A stretch of 64,000 nt of DNA from assembly GCF_013408305.1 (NCBI RefSeq), contig NZ_JACBZS010000001.1, positions 868,001 to 932,000 on the forward strand, read 5' to 3'. Positions 7,435 to 15,753 of the stretch are shown here, in pieces. Below the pieces are notes generated by a model. That model was given only the letters and a program-made list of their open reading frames with translations, had not been told where the DNA came from and did not search any database. Made by a program: the position numbers and the translations under genes. The stretch is from Naumannella cuiyingiana (GTDB lineage: Bacteria; Actinomycetota; Actinomycetes; Propionibacteriales; Propionibacteriaceae). Each line of letters begins with the position of its first letter. Positions within the stretch are counted from its first letter, which is position 1.

Positions 7435-8195
7435 GCCACGATCACCTCCACGTCGAGTTCTGGGTCAAGCACCGTCCGGGCCGGTTTCGCGTCCGTGATC
7501 AACCCGGCGAAGGCATCGAGCCGCGCCACCTCCAGGAAGCCGCTGCCGGGCAACTTCTCCGCATCGGCGAGCAGGTACGCCTGCGCGGCCACCTCCAGCG
7601 CCGCGCGCTTGACGGGAACCTCGCTCGGGGTGGTGTCGAGCACCGCCCCGTCGGGCCGGATCCCCGACGCGCCGAGGAACGCGAGCCCGGCCCGCACCTG
7701 GCGCAGATTGGCCTCCGTCATCGCACCCACCAACGACGCGTAGTTCGGACGCAACATGCCGCCCAGGACGAGCAGATCGACGGCCGGTGCGTCGGCCAGC
7801 GCATTCACGACGGCCAGCGACGAGGTGATCACCGTGACGTCGCGGTCCCGGAGGAACGGACACATCGCCGCCACCGACGTCCCGATGTCCATGATCAACA
7901 CGTCGCCGTCGTCGACCAGCCCCGCGGCCCGTTCGGCGATGGCACGCCGGGCCGGCTCGCCGCGTGCCGCGACCTCGGCGAAGGGCTGCGAATCCGCCTC
8001 CGGCCGGATGGAGACCCGCGGGTCGCTCGCGCCCCCGCGTACCCGCCGGATCGCTCCGTCGGCGGCAAGTTGATCAAGATCGCGCCGCACGGTGGCCTCG
8101 GAGACCCCCAGCTCCCGGCACAGATCCGCGATGGAGCACGATCCGTGCCGGCGCACGCCGACCACGATCCGGCGGCGTCGCTCATCGGTCAGCAC
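7431..8195 (-). CDS. DeoR-family sugar-responsive repressor
   Basis: A 254-aa DeoR regulator. The N-terminal HTH has RRRIVVGVRRHGSCSIADLC and LGVSEATVRRDLDQLAADGAIRRVRGGAS, and the DeoRC effector domain follows with ADGDVLIMDIGTS-like VDDGDVLIMDIGTS and VITSSLAVVNAL. Such proteins sense phosphorylated sugars. It begins with GTG 8195 preceded by a TAACGT -10 box at 6 nt spacing, so the transcript is probably leaderless. It is the first gene of a regulator-GH4 transcript and lies 136 bp from the divergent importer operon, its likely second target. Confidence 0.9.
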   Translation of the reverse strand: MLTDERRRRIVVGVRRHGSCSIADLCRELGVSEATVRRDLDQLAADGAIRRVRGGASDPRVSIRPEADSQPFAEVAARGEPARRAIAERAAGLVDDGDVLIMDIGTSVAAMCPFLRDRDVTVITSSLAVVNALADAPAVDLLVLGGMLRPNYASLVGAMTEANLRQVRAGLAFLGASGIRPDGAVLDTTPSEVPVKRAALEVAAQAYLLADAEKLPGSGFLEVARLDAFAGLITDAKPARTVLDPELDVEVIVA

Positions 8196-8201
8196 GGCGT
8201 C

Positions 8202-8207
8202 ACGTTA
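8202..8207 (-). promoter_or_regulatory. -10 box of the DeoR gene (leaderless)
   Basis: On the minus strand TAACGT is followed by 6 nt and GTG 8195. Confidence 0.55.
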
Positions 8208-8233
8208 GCACCAAGGGATCAGATTCCGTCACC

Positions 8234-8261
8234 TTCGTTCATGGGCTATCACTTTCCTTCA
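8234..8261. promoter_or_regulatory. Direct repeats TTCSTTCA, candidate DeoR operator
   Basis: TTCGTTCA (8234-8241) and TTCCTTCA (8254-8261) are direct repeats with a 20-bp period, about two helical turns, within the AT-richer part of the divergent DeoR/ABC-importer intergenic region. DeoR proteins commonly bind spaced direct repeats. The assignment is inferred from position. Confidence 0.4.
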
Positions 8262-8331
8262 GAACATGTCAGACTGCGACTCCGGGCGGGGTTCACGCGG
8301 ATCCCGCGGCAATGACGCTTGAGGAGATGAC

Positions 8332-9690
8332 GTGATCGATCGTCGAACCTTCCTGACGGGATCGCTGGCCGCCGGGGCGCTCGCGGGATTCACCGCCTGC
8401 GCACCGGGCTCGGGGCAGGCTCCCGCACCCGCCGGTCCGGCACCGGACGCCGTCGTCACCGACCCCGCGGCCGCGGGCACCGTGACGATCCGGGTCTGGG
8501 ACCAGGAGGTCCGCGGCGGCTCCAAGGCCGCGCTCGACGAACTCAACTCCCGGTTCATGGCGAAGTACCCCAATGTGACGATCGAACGGAAGTCGGAGTC
8601 CTTCGACGACCTGAAGAAGACCGTCGCGCTCGCCCTGTCCGGCAACGACGTGCCCGACGTGGTCCAGGTCAACAACGCGCGCGCCGACATGGGCGAGTTC
8701 GTCAAGGCCGGACAGTTGACCGACCTCACGCCGTACGCCGCGGCGTACGGCTGGGCCGAGCGCTACCCCGCCGATGTCTTGGCCAAGTCCAGCTACAGCG
8801 CCGACGCGGTGACCTTCGGCTCGGGGAATCTGTACGGCCTGCCACAGACCGGCGAGGTCGTTGGCATCTTCTACTCGGCCAAGCGACTCGCCGAGCTCGG
8901 GATCGCGGTGCCGCAGACCTGGGACGAGTACCTGGCGGCACTGGATGCCGCCTCGGCCAAGGGCACCCAGCCGATGATCCTGGGCAACATCGAGAAGTGG
9001 CCCGCGCTGCACGTCTTCGGCCCCCTGCAGGGCGCCTATGTGCCGGCCGATCAGATCATCGCGCTCGGGATGGGCAATGCCGGCGCCGACTGGAACAGCC
9101 CGGAGAATGCCCAGGCGATGCAGGCATTCGCCGACTGGTCGACCAAGAAGTACTTCGGCGATTCGCCGAACGGCCTGGACTACGACGCCGCCTGGACCGA
9201 CTTCACCAAGGGGAAGGGGGCCTTCCTGCCCGGCGGCTCCTGGCTGGCGGCCGACATGATCAAGGTGCTCGGCGATGACCTGCACTTCATGGTCCCGCCG
9301 CCGCGCGAGGCCGGCGGGGCGCCGGTCAGCACGGGCGGCACCGGCCTGCCGTTCACCGTGCCCGCCCGAGCGGCCCAGCGCGACGTCGCGGCGGCGTACA
9401 TCGATTTCATCACCAGCGACGAGGCCATGTCCCTGATCGCGGAGAACGACGGCCTGCCGGTACGCAACGCCGCCCAACTGGCGCCCGCCTCCGGTGCGAG
9501 CGCGGAGATCTTCCGGGCATTCGACGAGGTCTCGACCAAGGGCTCCCTGCTGCCCTATCTCGACTATGCGACCCCGACGTTCGCCGACACCGCGGGCAAC
9601 AACCTGCAGGAGCTGATCGCCGGGCGCGAGGATCCGCAGCAGGTGCTGGCCGCCTTCTCCGACGACTACGGCGCCTTCGTCGGCGGCTGA
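8332..9690 (+). CDS. Sugar ABC transporter substrate-binding lipoprotein
   Basis: A 452-aa family 1 extracellular solute-binding protein. The N-terminus DRRTFLTGSLAAGALAGFTAC combines a twin-arginine-like RRTFL, a hydrophobic core and a lipobox ending in Cys (about residue 23), so it is expected to be a lipid-anchored protein facing outside. The mature part has the usual NSRFMAKYPNVTIE, DVVQVNN and PMILGNIEKWPALHVFG features of CUT1 sugar binders. GTG 8332 has GAGGAG 5 bp upstream. It is the first gene of a four-gene operon with two permeases and a PfkB kinase. The ligand is unknown but probably an oligosaccharide or glycoside handled with the divergent GH4 enzyme. Confidence 0.9.
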   Translation: MIDRRTFLTGSLAAGALAGFTACAPGSGQAPAPAGPAPDAVVTDPAAAGTVTIRVWDQEVRGGSKAALDELNSRFMAKYPNVTIERKSESFDDLKKTVALALSGNDVPDVVQVNNARADMGEFVKAGQLTDLTPYAAAYGWAERYPADVLAKSSYSADAVTFGSGNLYGLPQTGEVVGIFYSAKRLAELGIAVPQTWDEYLAALDAASAKGTQPMILGNIEKWPALHVFGPLQGAYVPADQIIALGMGNAGADWNSPENAQAMQAFADWSTKKYFGDSPNGLDYDAAWTDFTKGKGAFLPGGSWLAADMIKVLGDDLHFMVPPPREAGGAPVSTGGTGLPFTVPARAAQRDVAAAYIDFITSDEAMSLIAENDGLPVRNAAQLAPASGASAEIFRAFDEVSTKGSLLPYLDYATPTFADTAGNNLQELIAGREDPQQVLAAFSDDYGAFVGG

Positions 9691-9697
9691 GTCGTCG

Positions 9698-10651
9698 ATG
9701 ATCGCTCGCCAAGCCGTCGCCGACCGGGTCCCGACCGAGCATCGGCGAGGACCCGGCGACCGGCGCCCGCGCTCGGCGCCGTCGGCCGTGGTCCGCTCGC
9801 CGCTGGTGCCCTATCTCCTGGTCGCGCCCGCGCTGCTGGTATTCGCGGGCTTCACCCTGTTCCCGCTGTTCCGCGCCGCGCAGTACTCGCTCTACTCCTG
9901 GAGCGGGATCGGTCCGTCGACCTTCGTGGGGCTCGCCAACTACGTGGACCTGGCCGGCGACAAACGGTTCCGCGAGGCGATGCTGCATGCCTTCGTGCTG
10001 ATCATCTTCTATGCGCTCATTCCCCTTGTCCTGGGCCTGCTGTTGGCTGCGATCCAGCGCCGTGGCTCGATCCTCGGCCAACCGGTGTTCCGCACGCTGC
10101 TGTTCCTGCCCCAGGTCGTGGCGCTGGTGGTGGTCGCGGTGGCCTGGCGCCAGATCTTCGCGCCGGACGGTGCGCTGAACACGCTGCTCCGGGCCGTCGG
10201 GCTGGACGCGCTGGCGCGGGGCTGGCTCGGCGAGCCCGTCTGGGCGCTGGTTGCCATCGGGGTGATCGGCACCTGGCTGCAGACCGGTCTGGTGATGCTG
10301 TTGCTGCTCGCCGGGATGAACCGCATCCCCGACGAGCTCTACGAATCCGCCCGCCTGGACGGCGCGGGTCCGGTGCAGGAGTTCTTCGCGATCACGCTGC
10401 CCGCCGTCCGCGGAGAGATCGTGGTTTCGCTGGTGCTGACGATCATCGCGGCGCTGAAGACCTTCGATCTGGTCTATGTGATCACCAGCGGCGGCCCGGG
10501 CACCGCCACCACCGTGCCGAGCTTCGAGGTCTACCGTCGCGCCATCGAGCTGAAGGACGTGGGCTCGGCGTGCGCGGTCGCGGTGGTCCTCGCGTTGCTG
10601 ATCTTCGCCATCAATCTGCTGGTCACCCGGATCGGGGAGGCCGAGCGATGA
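9698..10651 (+). CDS. Sugar ABC transporter permease (MalF/UgpA-like)
   Basis: A 317-aa CUT1-family permease. A ~30-residue basic N-terminus precedes six transmembrane segments beginning with YLLVAPALLVFAGFTLFPLF. The EAA loop that contacts the ATPase reads DELYESARLDGAGPVQEF with the conserved G. It starts 7 bp after the binding-protein stop and overlaps the next permease by ATGA. The expected ATP-binding subunit is not in this window. In actinobacteria such importers often share an MsiK-type ATPase encoded elsewhere. Confidence 0.9.
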   Translation: MIARQAVADRVPTEHRRGPGDRRPRSAPSAVVRSPLVPYLLVAPALLVFAGFTLFPLFRAAQYSLYSWSGIGPSTFVGLANYVDLAGDKRFREAMLHAFVLIIFYALIPLVLGLLLAAIQRRGSILGQPVFRTLLFLPQVVALVVVAVAWRQIFAPDGALNTLLRAVGLDALARGWLGEPVWALVAIGVIGTWLQTGLVMLLLLAGMNRIPDELYESARLDGAGPVQEFFAITLPAVRGEIVVSLVLTIIAALKTFDLVYVITSGGPGTATTVPSFEVYRRAIELKDVGSACAVAVVLALLIFAINLLVTRIGEAER

Positions 10652-11454
10652 GGATCTCTGCCGGCGAGCGGCTCGCCAATCATCTGATCCTGCTGGGCTT
10701 CGCGGTGCTCGCGTTCGCACCGATCGCCTCCATCGTGATCACCGCGCTGTCCCCGCGCACCGGTCAGGTCCCGGGCCCGCACCCGGAGAACTTCGTCGAG
10801 GCATGGCGGATCGGCGAGTTCGCCCGCTATCTGCAGACCTCGGCGCTGGTTGCGGTCATCGTGGTGGTGTGTGCGCTGATCGCCTCGGTACTTGCCGGGT
10901 ACGCCTTCGGCACGATGCGGTTCAAGGGCGCGACAGTCATCTACTACCTGTTCCTGTTCGGGCTGATGGTGCCGACCGAGGCGATCGTCATCCCCCTGTT
11001 CTTCGACCTGCGCACACTGGGGCTGACCGACACGCTGGCCGCGATCGCCTTGCCGCAGATCGCCCAGTCGGTGGCCTTCGGCGTGTTCTGGATGCGTACC
11101 CAGTTCCGCGCCCTTCCGCGTTCGCTCACCGAGGCGGCGGCGATCGACGGGGCGGGCCCGTTGCGCACCCTGTGGCGGGTGTTGCTACCTGCCTCCCTGC
11201 CGGCGCTGGCCACGCTCGCCGTGCTGGTGTTCATGTGGACGTGGAACGAGTTCTTGATCCCGCTGCTGATGGCGCCGGCGGGCGAGTTGCGTACCGCGCC
11301 GCTCAGCCTGGCAATCTTCAAGGGCCAGTACACGGCCGAGAATGCGCTGCTCGCCGCGGCCGCGATCATCGTCGCCGCCCCGATCGTGATCGTCTTCCTG
11401 GTTCTCCAGCGCCACTTCATCCGCGGGATGCTGGAAGGAGCGAGCAAGGAATGA
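10648..11454 (+). CDS. Sugar ABC transporter permease (MalG/UgpE-like)
   Basis: A 268-aa second permease. It has six predicted membrane helices, the extracytoplasmic NFVEAWRIGEFARYLQTS stretch typical of MalG-like subunits, and the EAA loop LTEAAAIDGAGPLRTLWRVLLP. ATG 10648 overlaps the preceding stop (ATGA) and gives MRISAGERL. A longer in-frame start at 10570 would run through the first permease and is rejected. It overlaps the following kinase start by 4 bp, so translation of the three genes is probably coupled. Confidence 0.9.
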   Translation: MRISAGERLANHLILLGFAVLAFAPIASIVITALSPRTGQVPGPHPENFVEAWRIGEFARYLQTSALVAVIVVVCALIASVLAGYAFGTMRFKGATVIYYLFLFGLMVPTEAIVIPLFFDLRTLGLTDTLAAIALPQIAQSVAFGVFWMRTQFRALPRSLTEAAAIDGAGPLRTLWRVLLPASLPALATLAVLVFMWTWNEFLIPLLMAPAGELRTAPLSLAIFKGQYTAENALLAAAAIIVAAPIVIVFLVLQRHFIRGMLEGASKE

Positions 11455-12626
11455 ACACGCCCCAGCCCGACGATGTCGACGCTCACGACCACGAGCAGCA
11501 TGATCACGCCGAGGAGTTCTGCCCGACCTGCTGGGCCTGGGATCCGCTCGCCGCCGGCCGGCGGCCGAGCGACCCGCCGCTGGACGTGCTGTTGTCCGGG
11601 ACCGTGTTCTTCGACCTGATCTTCACCGGGCTGTCCCGGATGCCCCAGCCCGGCGAGGAGCTGTGGACCAGTGGTCTGGGGTCGGGGCCGGGCGGCATCG
11701 CGAACCTGGCGGTGGCGGCCTCCCGGCTCGGCCTGCGCACCGGGCTGGTGGCGGGTTTCGGCGACGACGCGTATGCCGACTGGATGTGGGACACCCTGTC
11801 CGGGCAGGAGCGGATCGATCTGTCGGCCTCGCGTCGCTTCGCCGACTTCCACTCCTCGGTGACGGTGTCCATCGCGCACGGCGGCGACCGCTCGATGATC
11901 ACCCACGGGCACCCGCTGCCCGAGCCGCTCGGGCCGCAGATCGCGGCCGCACCGGCGGCCAGGGCCGCGTTGGTCGACCTCGCCGGTGAGGTGGCGTGGT
12001 GGCGCGATCTCGCCGCACGAGGGACGAAGATCTTCGCCGACATCGGCTTCGATCCGTCCGGGCGTTGGGATCCGGCAACCCTGGCCCCGCTCGCACACTG
12101 CTACGCCTTCGTGCCGAATGCGACCGAGGCGATGGGCTACACGCGTACCGACTCCGCCGAGCACGCGGTGCGGGCGCTCGCCGAACTGGTTCCGCTCGCC
12201 ATCGTCACCGACGGTGCGGCGGGGGCGTACGCGATCGACTCCAGCACCGGGGAACAGGCCCACTGTCCGGCGCTGCGGGTGGAGGCCATCGACCCGACCG
12301 GTGCCGGCGACGTGTTCGCCGCCGCGTCGCTGCTCGGCGCGCTGGCCGGCTGGCCGCTGCTGGACCGGTTGCGCTTCGCCTCGCTGTGCTCCGCACTCGC
12401 GGTGCAACAGTTCGGCGGATCGCTGGCGGCGCCCGGCTGGGGCGACATCTCCGACTGGTGGTCACAGACCCGCGAGCACGCCGACGCCGGGGATCCGGCC
12501 GCCGCCCGGACCCGCGACGACTATGCCTTCCTGGCCGACCTGCTGCCCCGGCACCGGGTCCAGGGGGTACGCCGGGCCCAGGGCACCTTCGCCCTCGCCT
12601 CCGATGCCGAGCGCGGCGCCGGTTGA
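11451..12626 (+). CDS. PfkB-family carbohydrate kinase with His/Cys-rich N-terminal extension
   Basis: A 391-aa ribokinase/PfkB-family kinase. The core starts near residue 45 (DVLLSGTVFFDLIFTGL), has the G-G-x-x-x-N motif GPGGIANLAVAASRLG, and ends with the catalytic signature DPTGAGDVFAAASLLGAL containing the base Asp. The first ~40 residues are unusual: a His/Asp/Glu-rich stretch (DDVDAHDHEQHDHAEE) followed by FCPTCWAWDP with a CxxC pair, which could bind a metal. ATG 11451 overlaps the permease stop. As the last gene of the importer operon it probably phosphorylates the imported sugar or its cleavage product. Confidence 0.85.
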   Translation: MNTPQPDDVDAHDHEQHDHAEEFCPTCWAWDPLAAGRRPSDPPLDVLLSGTVFFDLIFTGLSRMPQPGEELWTSGLGSGPGGIANLAVAASRLGLRTGLVAGFGDDAYADWMWDTLSGQERIDLSASRRFADFHSSVTVSIAHGGDRSMITHGHPLPEPLGPQIAAAPAARAALVDLAGEVAWWRDLAARGTKIFADIGFDPSGRWDPATLAPLAHCYAFVPNATEAMGYTRTDSAEHAVRALAELVPLAIVTDGAAGAYAIDSSTGEQAHCPALRVEAIDPTGAGDVFAAASLLGALAGWPLLDRLRFASLCSALAVQQFGGSLAAPGWGDISDWWSQTREHADAGDPAAARTRDDYAFLADLLPRHRVQGVRRAQGTFALASDAERGAG

Positions 12627-12689
12627 GCAGGTGATCATCGGCGGGTCAGCAAGCAGAGTGCCACGCCGGGCGCAATACCGGATCGGTCC

Positions 12690-14087
12690 ATGATCGACTG
12701 GCAGGATCGCGTCATGGACCGGATCCGGGGCCGCCGCTTCCTCATCACCCATTCGATCATCCGAGACATCATGGGTTCCACCGTCGTCGCGCTGGAGCTT
12801 GCCGAGCATCTTCTCGCCTCCGGCGCGGACGTCACGGTCTATGCCAGTCATGTCGCAGCACCCATGGCCGACGAGTTCGCCGCGCGGGGTCTCCCGGTGC
12901 TCGACGAAGTCTCGGCAAAGTCGTTGTCGCTGGACGATTTCGATGTGATCTGGGTGCACAGCCAGGTGCTCCCGGCCTCGCTGATCGATGATCTCAACAG
13001 CCAGGACGCCCGGCACCGGGCGAACCTGCCGATCTTCGTCTTCCTGCACATGTCCGCGCTGGACTTTGCCGCCGACGAGCATCCCTACATGGCGGGCCTG
13101 GAGGACCGGTTGGCCGGCATCTCGTTGTTCGTCTCGGCGGAAGCGCGGCGGACGTTGACCCCCTTCCTGGATCCGGAGACCCCAACCGCGCTCTTCCCCA
13201 ATCCCGTGCCGGACGGTTTCTCCGCAGCGATACCCCGCGACCGGGACTCACCCGAGCGAATCCTGGTCGTCTCGAATCACCCGCCGGCAGAGGTTCTGAC
13301 CGCGGCGACGCTACTCACCGAGCGCGGCCACGAGGTGGAGGTGTTCGGCCAGGGCCAGACCAACTACCGCCTGCTCACTGCCGAGTTGATCACCGAGTTC
13401 GATGTGGTGATCACGATCGGCAAGACAGTGCAGTATGCGCTGGTCGCCGGCGTTCCGGTGTTCGTCTACGATCATTTCGGCGGATTCGGCTATCTGGACC
13501 AGGCAAACCTGGCCGCCGCGGCCGACCGCAACTTCTCCGGGCGCGGCGGCGAACGGCTGGCGGCGCGAACGATCGCCGAGCGCGTGCTCACCGGGTACGC
13601 GGCCGCACGCGACTTCCAGTCGGCGAACCGACCCGCGTTCCGCTCCGCGTACGCGCTGGGCCCGGTACTTGATCAGGTACTGCGCGAGGCCGGGACCGAT
13701 CGCCCGGCACTCGCCTGGCCGCCCGCGTTCGGTCTCGCCACCCGCAGCGCACAGCGTTTTGCCGCACGCTTCTACCAGTTCTGGGGTGAACGCGATCAGG
13801 CCCGCGCCGAGATCCATGTGCTCAGCCAGGAGCTGGCGACGCAGCGCGATCGGTCGGCCCGGCTCGAGGCAGAGTTGTCCTCGGCCCGTGCCCGCGAGAC
13901 CGACCTGATCGCCGACGGCCATCGTCTGGCCGTCGAGGTCGAGGCGCTCCGAGAGTCCTGGAGCTACCGGATCGGCAATCAGATGGTGCGACCATTCTCG
14001 ATGATCCGCGGCACGTTCACGCCGCGGCCACGCGAGGTGGAGGAGTCCCAGGATCCGGAGCTCGGCTTCCGGGCCGATGCCGGTTGA
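12690..14087 (+). CDS. Glycosyltransferase-like protein with C-terminal coiled coil
   Basis: A 465-aa protein resembling GT-B glycosyltransferases used in polysaccharide assembly. The N-terminal domain opens with GRRFLITHSIIRDIMGSTVVALELAEHLL and DVTVYASH. The second domain contains RILVVSNHPPAEVL, EVEVFGQGQ and DVVITIGKTVQYALVAGVPVFVYDHFGGFGYLD. Residues about 370-440 form a Glu/Arg/Ala-rich coiled coil ending in RESWSYRIGNQMVRPF, a tail seen on rhamnan/O-antigen transferases. ATG 12690 is used, but ATG 12714 (MDRIRGRRFL) is equally plausible. It is 63 bp after the kinase and may be independently transcribed. Donor and acceptor are unknown. Confidence 0.7.
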   Translation: MIDWQDRVMDRIRGRRFLITHSIIRDIMGSTVVALELAEHLLASGADVTVYASHVAAPMADEFAARGLPVLDEVSAKSLSLDDFDVIWVHSQVLPASLIDDLNSQDARHRANLPIFVFLHMSALDFAADEHPYMAGLEDRLAGISLFVSAEARRTLTPFLDPETPTALFPNPVPDGFSAAIPRDRDSPERILVVSNHPPAEVLTAATLLTERGHEVEVFGQGQTNYRLLTAELITEFDVVITIGKTVQYALVAGVPVFVYDHFGGFGYLDQANLAAAADRNFSGRGGERLAARTIAERVLTGYAAARDFQSANRPAFRSAYALGPVLDQVLREAGTDRPALAWPPAFGLATRSAQRFAARFYQFWGERDQARAEIHVLSQELATQRDRSARLEAELSSARARETDLIADGHRLAVEVEALRESWSYRIGNQMVRPFSMIRGTFTPRPREVEESQDPELGFRADAG

Positions 14088-14120
14088 GCCGAATTCGGCG
14101 TACCGGCCGTCGAATTGGCC

Positions 14121-14126
14121 TAGGTT
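14121..14126 (+). promoter_or_regulatory. -10 box upstream of the S37 peptidase gene
   Basis: TAGGTT lies 57 nt before ATG 14184. A leader of about 50 nt with GAAAGGG as the ribosome site is implied. Confidence 0.45.
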
Positions 14127-14183
14127 GAACGGCAGTGGTCCGCAGACCACGACGACGACGTCTGACCGAAAGGGCCCCCCATC

Positions 14184-15617
14184 ATGCCTCGTCGCCTGCT
14201 CAGCGGCATCGCCGCGCTCGCCATCGCGCTGACGACCTGGTTGGCGCTGGTCCCGGCCGCGCGTTCGGCGCCGACCGATCTCGCCGACCGGATCGCCGCG
14301 CTGCCGGGGGTCGCCTCCGTCGAGGAGCGCCCGGTGGCCGAGGGCTTCCGGTTCTTCGTGATCGGCTTCACCCAGCGCGTCGATCATGACGACCCGGGCA
14401 AGGGCACGTTCACCCAGCGGCTGACACTGCTGCATCGGTCGGAGGACCGCCCGATGATCATGTACACCAGCGGTTACAACGTCTCCACCAATCCCGGCCG
14501 CAGCGAGCCGGCCCGGATCGTGGACGGCAACCAGCTCAGCATGGAGTACCGCTTCTTCACCCCCTCCCGCCCGAGCAACCCGGACTGGGAAGACGAGCTG
14601 ACCATCAAGCAGGCCGCGACCGACCAGCACGTGATCATCGAGTCCTTCAAGCAGCTCTACGACCAGAACTGGCTGACCACCGGCGGCTCCAAGGGCGGCA
14701 TGACGGCCACCTATCATCGGCGCTTCTTCCCCGACGATGTCAACGGCTCGGTACCCTATGTCGCCCCGAACGACGTGCTCGACAGCCGCGACGAGGCCTA
14801 CGACAGCTTCCTCGCCGGCGTCGGCACCGATCCCGCCTGCCGCGACCGGCTGGTCGGGCTGCAGCGCCGCGTCCTGTCCGATCGCGACACCTGGGACGCG
14901 CGCGTGGCCGACGCGTCGGCGCAGGCCGGCCTGACCTATCGGATCGTCGGCAACCGCTGGCAGGCGATCGAGTCGGGCGTGATCGACCTCTACTTCGCGT
15001 TCTGGCAGTACACCCCGCAGTCGGAATGCGGTTCGGTGCCCGATCCGGACACCGCCACCGATGATCAGGTGTGGGACTTCTACGAGGCGACGTCACCGCT
15101 GACCGGGTACGCCGACCAGAACCTCGAGCGCTATGTGCCCTACTACTTCCAGGCCGCCTACCAGCTCGGCTCGCCGAAACCGTACGAGGACCGGATCGGC
15201 GATCTCCTGCAATACCCCGGCACCAACATCGCCCGGAACTTCGTGCCGCGCTCGGTACGCCCGAACCGCTTCGACTGGCCGGCGATGCGCGACATCGACC
15301 GCTGGGTGCGTACCTCCTCGGAACGGATGCTCTACGTCTACGGCGGCAACGACCCGTGGAGCGCCGAGCCGTTCACCTGCGGAACGTCCGGCGCGAGCCG
15401 CGAGTGCTTCCGGTTCTTCGTCGACGGCGGTACGCACGGCTCGAACATCGAGCAACTGCCCCCGGCCGAGCGCGACCGGGCGGTGGCGCTGGTCCGCTCC
15501 TGGGCGGGCCTGGACGACACCATCTCCGCGCGCCGTACCGGCCTGCCGCCCAAGATCGACGGCCTCGACCGCGAGCCGGACTACCTGGAGGCGCCGCGCG
15601 CCGTCCCGCTGCGCTGA
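14184..15617 (+). CDS. Secreted S37 (PS-10) family tripeptidyl aminopeptidase
   Basis: A 477-aa secreted serine peptidase. A Sec signal peptide is clear: MPRRLLSG, a hydrophobic core through LALVPAARSA, with cleavage expected after ARSA near residue 29. The nucleophile is Ser169 in TTGGSKGGM, the motif of the Streptomyces PS-10 family. Late in the protein YVYGGNDPWSAEPF supplies the Asp region and VDGGTHGSNI the His. S37 enzymes release N-terminal tripeptides from extracellular proteins. Length fits the family. It follows a TAGGTT promoter and is monocistronic as far as can be seen. Paired intergenic repeats lie directly downstream. Confidence 0.88.
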   Translation: MPRRLLSGIAALAIALTTWLALVPAARSAPTDLADRIAALPGVASVEERPVAEGFRFFVIGFTQRVDHDDPGKGTFTQRLTLLHRSEDRPMIMYTSGYNVSTNPGRSEPARIVDGNQLSMEYRFFTPSRPSNPDWEDELTIKQAATDQHVIIESFKQLYDQNWLTTGGSKGGMTATYHRRFFPDDVNGSVPYVAPNDVLDSRDEAYDSFLAGVGTDPACRDRLVGLQRRVLSDRDTWDARVADASAQAGLTYRIVGNRWQAIESGVIDLYFAFWQYTPQSECGSVPDPDTATDDQVWDFYEATSPLTGYADQNLERYVPYYFQAAYQLGSPKPYEDRIGDLLQYPGTNIARNFVPRSVRPNRFDWPAMRDIDRWVRTSSERMLYVYGGNDPWSAEPFTCGTSGASRECFRFFVDGGTHGSNIEQLPPAERDRAVALVRSWAGLDDTISARRTGLPPKIDGLDREPDYLEAPRAVPLR

Positions 15618-15620
15618 CCA

Positions 15621-15703
15621 AACCCGCGCGAGCGGTCGCCAACGGCGCGGGAACTCACCGAACCGCCGCCGGAATCCCGGCGAGTGGTCGGTAACGGCGG
15701 CGC
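15621..15703 (+). repeat. Two copies of a GAGTGGTCG-type intergenic repeat
   Basis: Copy 1 (15621-15647) and copy 2 (15672-15698) match at about 21 of 27 positions and share the core GAGYGGTCGSYAACGGCG. Copy 1 is enclosed by CCCGCGC/GCGCGGG arms and copy 2 by GCCGCC/GGCGGC, so each can fold as a stem-loop. Related copies occur at 49155-49243. The stretch lies between the S37 peptidase and the helicase. Confidence 0.7.
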
Positions 15704-15753
15704 GGGCGGGCCGGTCGCCCACGCGAGACCCCTGTGAGAGGCTGGCCAGCGCC

